Positions 1 to 5,083 of a stretch of 5,083 nt of DNA are shown one piece after another (the stretch's first letter is position 1; each line of letters begins with the position of its first letter). The notes beneath the pieces are model-generated. The model saw only the letters and a program-made list of their open reading frames with translations. It was not told the origin of the DNA and did no database searches. The translations under genes and the position numbers were made by a program. This stretch comes from an uncultured Eubacteriales bacterium (GTDB taxonomy: Bacteria; Bacillota; Clostridia; Lachnospirales; CAG-274), in contig CAJKOJ010000099.1 of the NCBI GenBank assembly GCA_905201505.1, forward strand, positions 1 through 5,083, given 5' to 3'.

Positions 1-66
1 TTTGTCCTAAAGCCATTGTCTGTCAGTAACAGCATATAGCTTCAGACTTTCCTTTGTAAATTTCAT
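1..66 (-). pseudogene. thiE: Start of a thiE-like gene (thiamine-phosphate synthase), interrupted by in-frame TAG at codon 20; runs off the window
   Basis: Reading leftward from an ATG at 66-64, the frame encodes MKFTKESLKLYAVTDRQWL, then TAG at 9-7, then Asp-Lys up to the window edge. A good ribosome binding site (GGAG, complement of 75-78) sits 8 bases before the ATG. The LYAVTDR-x-W segment resembles the first beta strand of clostridial ThiE proteins, which join the thiamine pyrimidine and thiazole phosphates to make thiamine phosphate in the cytoplasm. The residues after the stop (Asp-Lys) would continue a ThiE-like N-terminus if the TAG were a sense codon, for example GAG. The stop therefore looks like a point nonsense mutation or a base-call error rather than a natural end. 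It lies 52 bases downstream of the gene at 119-1141 on the same strand and could be co-transcribed with it. Only 19 residues support the family call, so it is tentative; a genuine short peptide is the alternative. Confidence 0.45.
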
Positions 67-118
67 TTTGTCATCTCCATGTATGTACACATTTATATTA
101 ACAATAATAACATAATAT

Positions 119-1141
119 TTACATTTTTGCAACTTTTTTAAGACGTTCTATTTCATTTTTTAATTTTTCTATTTCATTTAATTTATTATCGTGTATAAAG
201 GGACATTGTTTAACCTCATAGGGTAAAACAGGGTTGGTAAGAAGTTCCGAAGCAACAAAACTGTCTGCCACCGGGTCAGTATAATCGGCAAAAACGGATT
301 TATTAAAACTGAATTGCTCTGCTGCCTCTATTTTTTTAAAGCTTTGTCCAAGGTCAAAAGAGGCTATTCGGCTGTTGCCTCTTGCTGTTTCAAAAACAAT
401 TATAATTTTACTGTTTTGTATGGAAATATGGCAGCCTTTAATAATGCCGTCGTGCAATATTTTTGCTTTTGAAATACCTGTATTATCCTTACGTACATAG
501 ACAAGCTTATTGGAACGAAGTGTGTTTATTACAGCTGTAAGGTGTATAGCATCAGACGTTACAGCAAGGGAATAGTCGGATATTTTATATCCTGTTGCAT
601 AAAGTATTTTAAATTCACTTATATTATATGATGTTATTTCTCTATAGCCTATTTGTTGTTCGGGAACTTTTTTAGAGTAAAATAATATATAGTTATTTTC
701 TACATTTACAAGTTTTGTCATACTTTTACTTGGGATATAACTGTCAAGTACTGTCGGGTTTGACCAACTGCCGTCTTCTCTGCGGTGCTGTTCAACAAGG
801 TAACTTTCCTTTAAATATTCTTTGTTGTAAAACAATCTTATTATGTTGTCATTTACTATTCCGTCAATATGGAGCATAGTTTTTATTTCTGACGTATTTC
901 TAAGCACCATTTTATGAGGACTGTCATTGCTTGAAAGCATAAGATTACCGCTATTGTCCTGATATAATACCAGCGGGTCCCCGGTACAGCTGCGCATTAG
1001 TGAAAATTCTTTACCGGAATTTATTGCTATTGTTTTTGGTTCGCCCCATTCATCTCCTTTCCATAATCTTTGATGAATACAGTTGTTTTCATAGTATACC
1101 GAATATATATTGTCATGGTTTCTTGTTATGTAGCTGTTCAT
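119..1141 (-). CDS. Hypothetical protein, probable beta-rich (propeller-like) fold with C-terminal coiled coil
   Basis: I do not recognise the family of this 340-residue protein. The start ATG (1141-1139) is preceded by AAGGGAGA (complement of 1151-1158) at about 10 bases, which supports it. There is no signal peptide or membrane segment, so it should be cytoplasmic. Most of the chain alternates short hydrophobic beta-type runs with polar turns. Two segments, around W27-A39 (WKGDEWGEPKTIA) and D123-S134 (DGSWSNPTVLDS), look like the Trp-containing strand and turn of BNR/sialidase-type propeller blades, and D62-S70 and N240-F250 fit further strands. That fold is an inference; no catalytic motif is visible. 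Residues about 321-338 form a short heptad coil (I324, L327, I331, L334, A338), suggesting oligomerisation. Residues 285-315 are a proline-containing linker. The gene is divergent from the membrane protein at 1285 and followed by the thiE-like start. It could be a structural or binding protein; no function can be assigned. Confidence 0.8.
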   Translation of the reverse strand: MNSYITRNHDNIYSVYYENNCIHQRLWKGDEWGEPKTIAINSGKEFSLMRSCTGDPLVLYQDNSGNLMLSSNDSPHKMVLRNTSEIKTMLHIDGIVNDNIIRLFYNKEYLKESYLVEQHRREDGSWSNPTVLDSYIPSKSMTKLVNVENNYILFYSKKVPEQQIGYREITSYNISEFKILYATGYKISDYSLAVTSDAIHLTAVINTLRSNKLVYVRKDNTGISKAKILHDGIIKGCHISIQNSKIIIVFETARGNSRIASFDLGQSFKKIEAAEQFSFNKSVFADYTDPVADSFVASELLTNPVLPYEVKQCPFIHDNKLNEIEKLKNEIERLKKVAKM

Positions 1142-1173
1142 TTTGTAACATCTCCCTTCTGCTTTTATTTTAT

Positions 1174-1179
1174 GTTATA
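1174..1179 (-). promoter_or_regulatory. Possible -10 element for the leftward hypothetical gene
   Basis: On the minus strand this reads TATAAC, a 5/6 match to TATAAT. It would start transcription about 25 bases before the ATG at 1141. No convincing -35 is seen 16-18 bases upstream, where the sequence reads GCTTTT, so it is a weak call. The 15-bp dyad at 1185-1199 would lie in the spacer and -35 region of this promoter. Confidence 0.3.
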
Positions 1180-1184
1180 ATGAA

Positions 1185-1199
1185 TTTTGTAGTACAAAA
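1185..1199. repeat. Perfect 15-bp dyad (TTTTGTA-G-TACAAAA) in the divergent intergenic region; possible operator
   Basis: The two 7-base arms are perfectly complementary around a single central G at 1192. With a one-base centre it cannot fold into a stable hairpin, so a binding site for a dimeric protein is more plausible than a terminator. It overlaps the expected spacer and -35 region of the leftward promoter and lies about 35 bases upstream of the rightward -10 element. AT-rich dyads also occur by chance in sequence of this composition, so the regulatory role is an inference. Confidence 0.35.
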
Positions 1200-1232
1200 A
1201 GCTACTTTACTATTTTAAATTTAAATAATTTA

Positions 1233-1241
1233 TGATATAAT
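1233..1241 (+). promoter_or_regulatory. Extended -10 promoter (TGATATAAT) for the membrane protein and probably murC
   Basis: A perfect TATAAT at 1236-1241 is preceded by TG plus one base, which makes the extended -10 form. The -35 position 17 bases upstream (TTTTAA at 1213-1218) is poor, which an extended -10 can compensate for. The predicted start near 1248 leaves a leader of about 37 bases before the ATG at 1285. No other promoter is obvious in the 36-base gap before murC, so this one may serve both genes. Confidence 0.5.
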
Positions 1242-1284
1242 CATAATAATATAGTTAATTTTACACAGGAAGGGAATTATAATT

Positions 1285-1974
1285 ATGAAAAAGAAAATGG
1301 ACTTTAATAAAATTGTCTATGCAATTATTGCTTTTTTATTTATTGTAATTATTATTACGGCTATTTCTATTGCAATAAAGAATCGTAATGATGTTAAGGA
1401 TATACAGGAAATAGAGAACAGTATGATTGAGGCAAAGGGGAAAAGAGAAGCGGAAATTTCTGAAATAGAAGAAGGCGGCCTGCCATCTAAAGAAGAGCTT
1501 GTATCTGTGGGACTTGAAGATGTAATGCAGGCAAGCAAAATTAATAAGCAGTTTAATCTTTATAATTATGAAATGGAAGATGGAGGTATTAAGTACAATT
1601 ATCTTGCAAATGCAGTAACAAACGGTGAAAGACTTTCTATATCAGCAAAGGTTATGACTGAAGAGGAATACAAAAAAATGCTGCCTGAAGCAAAAATGCA
1701 GAAAGATACTGTAGATGGTATTGAAGTTGTTTATAACGACAGGAGTTTATATTATACTGTTGATGGCGAAGATTTACCTGGATATGTTAAAAATGCTCTT
1801 GATGCAGGCAATGTAGTTGTGAGATACGGCAATTCTACATCAGAGTTGTTGCCTATGCAGCAAATTATGTGGTATACAGATGGAATTGGTTATACTCTTG
1901 AATCAATCAGCAGAAATTATAGTTATGAGGATATGGCTGAATTGGTAAAGGATTTTTTAAGTGAAGTAAAATAA
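1285..1974 (+). CDS. Single-pass membrane-anchored protein with DUF4367-like C-terminal domain
   Basis: This 229-residue protein begins with a basic cap (MKKKMDFNK) and one hydrophobic helix at about residues 10-31. It then has a charged, probably helical stalk (33-63, rich in Glu, Lys and Asp) and a mixed alpha/beta domain from about 85 to the end. No lipobox or signal-peptidase site is evident, so it should stay anchored with its domain outside the cell. The C-terminal part around residues 194-225 (IMWYTDGIGYTLES, then a short helix YSYEDMAELVKDF) resembles the end of DUF4367 domains, in which a strand with a Trp-x-x-x-Gly-x-x-Tyr pattern precedes an amphipathic helix. This is pattern recognition only, and that domain's function is unknown. 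The start is supported by AGGAAGGG at 1267-1274, 10 bases upstream. Its stop lies 36 bases before murC, suggesting co-transcription and an envelope-related role, which is an inference. No enzymatic motif is seen. Confidence 0.82.
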   Translation: MKKKMDFNKIVYAIIAFLFIVIIITAISIAIKNRNDVKDIQEIENSMIEAKGKREAEISEIEEGGLPSKEELVSVGLEDVMQASKINKQFNLYNYEMEDGGIKYNYLANAVTNGERLSISAKVMTEEEYKKMLPEAKMQKDTVDGIEVVYNDRSLYYTVDGEDLPGYVKNALDAGNVVVRYGNSTSELLPMQQIMWYTDGIGYTLESISRNYSYEDMAELVKDFLSEVK

Positions 1975-2010
1975 GTTATTTAATAAATATTTTTTAAGGG
2001 GATAGATTTA

Positions 2011-3384
2011 ATGTTACTTAAGGATTTTAATAAAATTCATTTTATTGGTATCGGTGGAATTAGTATGTCAAGCCTTGCGGAAATTCTTTTTAATAAGGGC
2101 AAGGAGATTTCAGGTTCTGATGGAGTACGCTCAGCAGTCACAGACAGCCTTGAAGAAAAGGGAATCAGTGTTACTATTGGTCAGAAAGCGGAAAATATAA
2201 CTGATGATATTGACCTTGTTGTATATACAGCAGCTGTTAATGAGGATAATCCTGAACTTATGGCAGCAAGAGATTCAAAGGCATCTGTTATTGACAGGGC
2301 AGAACTTGTAGGTATGCTTATGCTTGAATATAAGCGTCCGATTTCTGTTGCAGGCACTCATGGCAAGACAACAACATCTTCTCTTGTTACTGAAATTTTG
2401 CTTTCGGCAAATACTGAACCTACAGTTTCTATAGGTGGTATGCTCCCAAGTATAGGCGGCAATTATAGGATTGGTAAAGAGGATTATTTTGTACTTGAAA
2501 CTTGTGAATACTGTGACAGTTTTTTAAAGTTTAATCCTCATTCTGCCATTATTTTAAATGTAGATAAGGACCATATTGACTATTTCAAAAATCTTGATAA
2601 CATTTATAAATCTTTTAATAAGTTTGCTAAAAGAATTCCTGAAGATGGTTTTTTAATCATTAATAATGATATTCCAAGACTTAATGAGGTAATTAACGGG
2701 ATAAGCTGCAACTTTGAAACATACGGGGGCGATAAAAGTGCCGACTGGTATGCTACTGATATAAGCTATAATTCTATGGGACATGGGTCATACACTGTAA
2801 ATTATAAAGGCGAAGAAATTGCAAGAGTTATGCTTTCTATACCCGGAGAACATAATGTCTATAACTCATTGTCTGCATTTGCTCTTTGTTATAAGTATGG
2901 TGTACCTGTTGATGCAATTGTAAAAGGTATCGAAAATTATCATGGTACAGACAGACGTTTTCAGTATAAAGGCAGTTTTAATGGGGTAAAGGTAATTGAT
3001 GATTATGCACATCACCCTACAGAAATTGCGGCAACAATTAACAGTGCAAGGTCAAATGATATTGGCAGGCTTTGTATTGTGTTCCAGCCTCATACTTATA
3101 CTAGAACATATGAGCTTTTAGATGAGTTCGCTGATGTTTTGTCAAAAGCCGACCAGGTTGTACTTGTAGATATTTATGCTTCAAGAGAAAAGGATACAGG
3201 TCTTGTCAGCAGCAAAGATTTGGCTGAAAAGATTGTCGAACATGGAGGAAAAGTTGAATATTGCGGAACCTTCGAAAATGCCGAAAATTATGTTATTAAC
3301 AATTGTAATCCACAGGATATGTTGATAACTATGGGGGCCGGGGATATTGTAAAATTAGGTGAAAATCTTGTAAAAGAGAAGTAA
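2011..3384 (+). CDS. murC: UDP-N-acetylmuramate--L-alanine ligase (MurC)
   Basis: MurC is the cytoplasmic Mur ligase that adds L-alanine to UDP-N-acetylmuramic acid using ATP, the first peptide-stem step of peptidoglycan synthesis. At 457 residues it is full length for the family. All three domains are visible. The N-terminal UDP-binding domain starts with the FIGIGGISMS loop (11-20). The central ATPase domain has the P-loop GTHGKTTTS (115-123), the acidic segment ETCEYCDSF (163-171), NVDKDHID (183-190), HNVYNS (281-286) and DRRF (314-317). The C-terminal domain has DDYAHHPTEI (330-339), FQPHTYTRT (358-366) and GAGDI (442-446). The ETCEY segment replaces the EADESD seen in proteobacterial MurC and matches, from memory, the clostridial branch; HHPTEI and the Gly-rich start separate it from MurD, MurE and MurF. 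The ribosome binding site AAGGGGA (1996-2002) lies 8 bases before the ATG. No intrinsic terminator follows; instead there is a DnaA-box cluster 9 bases after the stop. Confidence 0.97.
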   Translation: MLLKDFNKIHFIGIGGISMSSLAEILFNKGKEISGSDGVRSAVTDSLEEKGISVTIGQKAENITDDIDLVVYTAAVNEDNPELMAARDSKASVIDRAELVGMLMLEYKRPISVAGTHGKTTTSSLVTEILLSANTEPTVSIGGMLPSIGGNYRIGKEDYFVLETCEYCDSFLKFNPHSAIILNVDKDHIDYFKNLDNIYKSFNKFAKRIPEDGFLIINNDIPRLNEVINGISCNFETYGGDKSADWYATDISYNSMGHGSYTVNYKGEEIARVMLSIPGEHNVYNSLSAFALCYKYGVPVDAIVKGIENYHGTDRRFQYKGSFNGVKVIDDYAHHPTEIAATINSARSNDIGRLCIVFQPHTYTRTYELLDEFADVLSKADQVVLVDIYASREKDTGLVSSKDLAEKIVEHGGKVEYCGTFENAENYVINNCNPQDMLITMGAGDIVKLGENLVKEK

Positions 3385-3393
3385 TGCACAAAG

Positions 3394-3455
3394 TTATCCA
3401 GGTTATCCACATACGATGAACATAATTTCGTGTGGATAAGGGTAAGTTATCCACA
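3394..3455. promoter_or_regulatory. DnaA-box cluster (four TTATCCACA-type sites)
   Basis: Three perfect 9-base DnaA boxes are present: TTATCCACA at 3403-3411 and 3447-3455 on the plus strand, and its complement TGTGGATAA at 3431-3439. A fourth site, TTATCCAGG at 3394-3402, matches 7/9 and abuts the second in direct tandem. The last two form a perfect inverted pair with 10-base arms (3430-3439 and 3447-3456) around a 7-base spacer. The sequence after this dyad is A-rich rather than T-rich, so it is not a plus-strand terminator. DnaA is the replication initiator and also a transcription factor. Clusters outside oriC are known in Bacillus subtilis and in the E. coli datA locus, where they titrate DnaA or influence initiation. 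The cluster lies between murC and the efp promoter, so roles in DnaA titration, efp control or an origin-like element are all open. DnaA binding is a strong inference from the motif. Confidence 0.85.
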
Positions 3456-3460
3456 CAGAA

Positions 3461-3600
3461 TAAAAAAATCGAAAAAATATCGAACATTGTTACAAGTATA
3501 TTACAAAGTTTACAGCAAGATTACAACAAAAAATTATAAAAATATGTTACGAAATAAAAATTTATATTGCTTTTTTTGTCAATATAGGTTATTATTATAT
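3461..3600. other. Very AT-rich segment with helically phased TTACA repeats, downstream of the DnaA boxes
   Basis: By direct count only 25 of these 140 bases are G or C (about 18%). TTACA occurs at 3490, 3501, 3510 and 3521 with spacings of 11, 9 and 11 bases, close to one helical turn. Looser copies follow at 3534 (TTATA) and 3547 (TTACG), each 13 bases on. A low-stability stretch next to DnaA boxes has the general layout of a DNA unwinding element, but it also contains the efp promoter, for which AT-richness is expected. No gene is supported here: the open frame that runs through it lacks a ribosome binding site. Confidence 0.45.
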
Positions 3601-3603
3601 AAA
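3576..3603 (+). promoter_or_regulatory. Probable efp promoter (TTGTCA / TATAAA, 16-base spacer)
   Basis: TTGTCA at 3576-3581 matches the -35 consensus at 5/6 positions. TATAAA at 3598-3603 matches the -10 consensus at 5/6, though its final base, normally a conserved T, is A. The 16-base spacer is acceptable. Transcription would start near 3610, giving a short leader of about 27 bases that contains the ribosome binding site. A second reading, TTGCTT at 3567-3572 with TATTAT at 3590-3595 and a 17-base spacer, is possible. In either case the DnaA boxes lie more than 110 bases upstream. Confidence 0.45.
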
Positions 3604-3620
3604 TATGTTTATGTTTTTTT

Positions 3621-3628
3621 AAGGAGGA
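3621..3628 (+). promoter_or_regulatory. Strong ribosome binding site (AAGGAGGA) fixing the efp start
   Basis: This near-perfect Shine-Dalgarno sequence lies 8 bases before the ATG at 3637. It decides between that start and the longer open frame beginning at 3430, which would add 69 residues with no EF-P similarity and would translate through a DnaA box and the promoter. Confidence 0.85.
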
Positions 3629-3636
3629 ATAACTAT

Positions 3637-4200
3637 ATGATTTCTGCCGGTGAATTTAGAAACGGTGTTACTATGGAATACGAAGGAAATATTTACCAGA
3701 TTATTGAATTTCAGCACGTTAAGCCAGGTAAGGGTGCTGCCTTTGTAAGAACTAAGTTAAAAAATCTTGTTTCAGGAGCTGTTGTTGAAAAGACTTTCAG
3801 ACCTACTGAAAAGATGCCTAAGGCACATATTGACAGAAAGGATATGTCTTACCTTTATAACGATGGTGAGCTTTACTACTTTATGGATGTTGAAACTTAT
3901 GATCAGATTCCTATTCCTGCTGCAGAGGTAGGAGATACTCTTAAGTTTGTCAAGGAAAATGAAGCTGTAAAGGTTCTTAGCTATCAGGGTAAGGTGTTTG
4001 GTATTGAACCTCCTATAGCTGTTGAACTTGAAATTGTAGATACTGAGCCGGGATTTAAAGGTGATACTGCTACAGGTGCAACTAAGCCTGCTACTGTTGA
4101 GACAGGTGCAACTGTTAATGTTCCTTTATTTATTAATCAGGGAGAAATTATTAAGGTTGATACTGCTACAGGTGAATATTTAGGCAGAGTAAATAAATAA
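3637..4200 (+). CDS. efp: Translation elongation factor P (EF-P)
   Basis: EF-P binds between the P and E sites of the ribosome and relieves stalling at consecutive prolines. At 187 residues the protein has the normal family length and three domains: the N-terminal KOW-like domain (about 1-63), a central OB domain (about 66-127) and the C-terminal OB domain (about 129-186). The C-terminal domain carries the family signature TEPGFKGDTATGATKPA followed by ETGATVNVPLFINQGE. The domain I loop reads HVKPGKGAAF, placing lysine 32 at the tip. In Bacillus subtilis EF-P this lysine receives a 5-aminopentanol group; E. coli modifies the equivalent Lys34 with beta-lysine. Which modification occurs here cannot be seen, and no EpmA or EpmB gene is in the window. 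Lysines use AAG in 13 of 16 cases, unlike the downstream methyltransferase (7 of 29), consistent with high-expression codon choice. The gene has its own promoter and ends at an intrinsic terminator, so it is probably monocistronic. Confidence 0.97.
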   Translation: MISAGEFRNGVTMEYEGNIYQIIEFQHVKPGKGAAFVRTKLKNLVSGAVVEKTFRPTEKMPKAHIDRKDMSYLYNDGELYYFMDVETYDQIPIPAAEVGDTLKFVKENEAVKVLSYQGKVFGIEPPIAVELEIVDTEPGFKGDTATGATKPATVETGATVNVPLFINQGEIIKVDTATGEYLGRVNK

Positions 4201-4209
4201 TGTATGTTT

Positions 4210-4238
4210 AAAGGAGCGTGTGTCTGCACGCTCTTTTT
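4210..4238 (+). terminator. Intrinsic (Rho-independent) terminator after efp
   Basis: A perfect 7-bp GC-rich stem, GAGCGTG (4214-4220) with CACGCTC (4227-4233), closes a 6-base loop and is followed by TTTTT (4234-4238). The preceding AAAG can extend the stem into the T tract through one G-U and three A-U pairs. It begins about 10 bases after the efp stop. The ribosome binding site of the next gene starts only 6 bases after the T tract. Confidence 0.9.
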
Positions 4239-4243
4239 ACTTT

Positions 4244-4250
4244 AAAGGAG
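4244..4250 (+). promoter_or_regulatory. Ribosome binding site (AAAGGAG) fixing the methyltransferase start
   Basis: This site lies 8 bases before the ATG at 4259. It excludes the longer in-frame reading from a GTG at 4220, which would start inside the terminator stem and encode 13 residues unlike methyltransferases. Confidence 0.8.
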
Positions 4251-4258
4251 ATAAAAAA

Positions 4259-5011
4259 ATGAATATAAACTGGAATGCCGAGAAATATAATGAGGATTTT
4301 AAGTTTGTACATAAATATGGTGAGGATGTAATGGAGCTTTTAACATCGCCAAAAGGCAGTAATGTAATAGACTTAGGCTGTGGGAATGGAAATCTAACAA
4401 AAAAACTAAAAGAAAAAGGTTACAATGTAATAGGTATTGACGATTCAGATGAAATGCTAAACATTGCAAGAAAAAAATATAATGAGATTAAATTTGTAAA
4501 AGGAAATGCACTTACATTTAAAATTGAGCCTGCAGATGCTATATTCTCAAATGCAGTACTTCATTGGATTGATAAAGAAAAACAACAGGAGCTTTTAAAT
4601 AACATTGCATCAAATATTAAAAAGGGCGGAGAGTTTGTTTGTGAATTTGGAGGTAATGGTTGTGCTAAAATTGTACATTCTGAATTAAGGCGTATTTTTG
4701 AAAAGAATAATTTAAAATATAAATTTAATTTCTATTTTCCTACAATTGGAGAATATGCACCATTAATGGAAAAGGCCGGGTTAAATGTAAAGTATGCAAT
4801 CTTATTTGATAGACCCACTTTACAAAATGGTGAAAATGGTCTTGAGGAATGGATAAGAATGTTTAATATAGCTCCCTTTAAAGGACTTACAGAAAATAAA
4901 ATTCAGGAAATTATTAATGAAACTAAAGAAAGGCTTGAACCTGTATTATGTAAAGAAGGTAAGTGGTTTGTTGATTATGTGAGAATAAGGTTTAGGTGTG
5001 AAAAGTTATAA
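4259..5011 (+). CDS. Class I SAM-dependent methyltransferase (trans-aconitate-methyltransferase-like)
   Basis: This 250-residue soluble protein has a Rossmann-type methyltransferase core. Motif I is VIDLGCGNG (36-44), the SAM-binding loop. The strand-2 end GIDDS (59-63) has an acidic residue (Asp61 or Asp62) positioned to hold the SAM ribose. GNA (82-84) fits the adenine-contact region, SNAVLHWI (97-104) is motif IV, and KKGGEFVCEF (121-130) is the post-core turn and strand. The start WNAEKYNEDFKFVHKYGEDVMELL and the SNAVLHW motif resemble trans-aconitate methyltransferases (Tam) and BioC-like proteins. The C-terminal region (about 155-250, with LEEWIRMF at 195-202) is the kind of lid that sets substrate choice in this group. 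The substrate cannot be assigned; BioC is unlikely because no biotin genes are near. Lysine codons are mainly AAA (22 of 29), unlike efp. It sits directly after the efp terminator with little room for a promoter. No terminator is seen in the 72 bases that follow. Confidence 0.88.
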   Translation: MNINWNAEKYNEDFKFVHKYGEDVMELLTSPKGSNVIDLGCGNGNLTKKLKEKGYNVIGIDDSDEMLNIARKKYNEIKFVKGNALTFKIEPADAIFSNAVLHWIDKEKQQELLNNIASNIKKGGEFVCEFGGNGCAKIVHSELRRIFEKNNLKYKFNFYFPTIGEYAPLMEKAGLNVKYAILFDRPTLQNGENGLEEWIRMFNIAPFKGLTENKIQEIINETKERLEPVLCKEGKWFVDYVRIRFRCEKL

Positions 5012-5083
5012 TGTAAATAAAAATAACTTTGTTGAGGTACAATAGATAGGTAACAGATAAAAATAAAAAGTAAGGTTCAACTT

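Noticed and set aside
67..118. TPP riboswitch before the thiE-like start
   Set aside because: Only 52 bases separate the two genes, and no conserved TPP-aptamer sequence is visible.
1000..1218. 72-codon plus-strand open frame with a hydrophobic product
   Set aside because: It lies mostly antisense to the well-supported gene at 119-1141, has no ribosome binding site, and its product looks like the reverse reading of a coding strand.
1317..1538. 73-codon minus-strand open frame
   Set aside because: It lies wholly inside the membrane-protein gene on the opposite strand, with no ribosome binding site or recognisable product.
3430..3456. 10-base-arm inverted repeat as a terminator for murC
   Set aside because: The sequence after the dyad is A-rich on the plus strand with no T tract, and no minus-strand gene ends here. 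The arms are DnaA boxes.
3430..3636. Possible N-terminal extension of EF-P by 69 residues
   Set aside because: It crosses DnaA boxes and the promoter, has no ribosome binding site and no EF-P similarity; a near-perfect site lies 8 bases before the ATG at 3637.
4220..4258. Earlier GTG start for the methyltransferase
   Set aside because: It starts within the terminator stem, lacks its own ribosome binding site, and adds residues not typical of the family.
5012..5083. Terminator, promoter or new gene at the right edge
   Set aside because: There is no hairpin with a T tract and no convincing -35/-10 pair. GTTGA and TCAAC are complementary but too short and far apart to call.

Overview
The window is a low-GC, AT-rich bacterial chromosome segment. 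AAGGAGG-type ribosome binding sites sit 8-10 bases before the starts. The MurC ligase has an ETCEY-type active-site segment, and EF-P carries the PGKG loop with lysine 32. These features point to Bacillota, most likely Clostridia (Lachnospiraceae-like); this assignment is an inference from protein flavour, not from a marker gene.

Left arm (1-1141, minus strand): a 340-residue protein of unrecognised family, probably all-beta with a short C-terminal coiled coil. It is followed 52 bases later by the first codons of what looks like thiE (thiamine-phosphate synthase). That reading frame meets an in-frame TAG at codon 20, just before the window edge. A 143-base divergent intergenic region (1142-1284) holds a perfect 15-bp dyad and an extended -10 promoter facing right.

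Middle (1285-3384, plus strand): a single-pass membrane-anchored protein with a DUF4367-like C-terminus lies 36 bases upstream of murC, the UDP-MurNAc:L-alanine ligase. They are probably one transcription unit, linking the anchored protein by position to the cell envelope.

Intergenic region 3385-3636 is the most unusual non-coding part. Three perfect DnaA boxes (TTATCCACA) and a fourth 7/9 match lie within 62 bases, two of them as a perfect inverted pair. They are followed by a roughly 18% GC stretch carrying helically phased TTACA repeats, and then the efp promoter. No dnaA or dnaN is visible, so this is either a DnaA-box cluster outside the origin (titration or regulation) or a candidate origin-like element.

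Right arm (3637-5011, plus strand): efp (translation elongation factor P) ends at a clear intrinsic terminator. The ribosome binding site of a class I SAM-dependent methyltransferase begins almost immediately after it. The last 72 bases (5012-5083) hold no gene or terminator that I can support. I see no RNA genes, mobile elements or CRISPR arrays.
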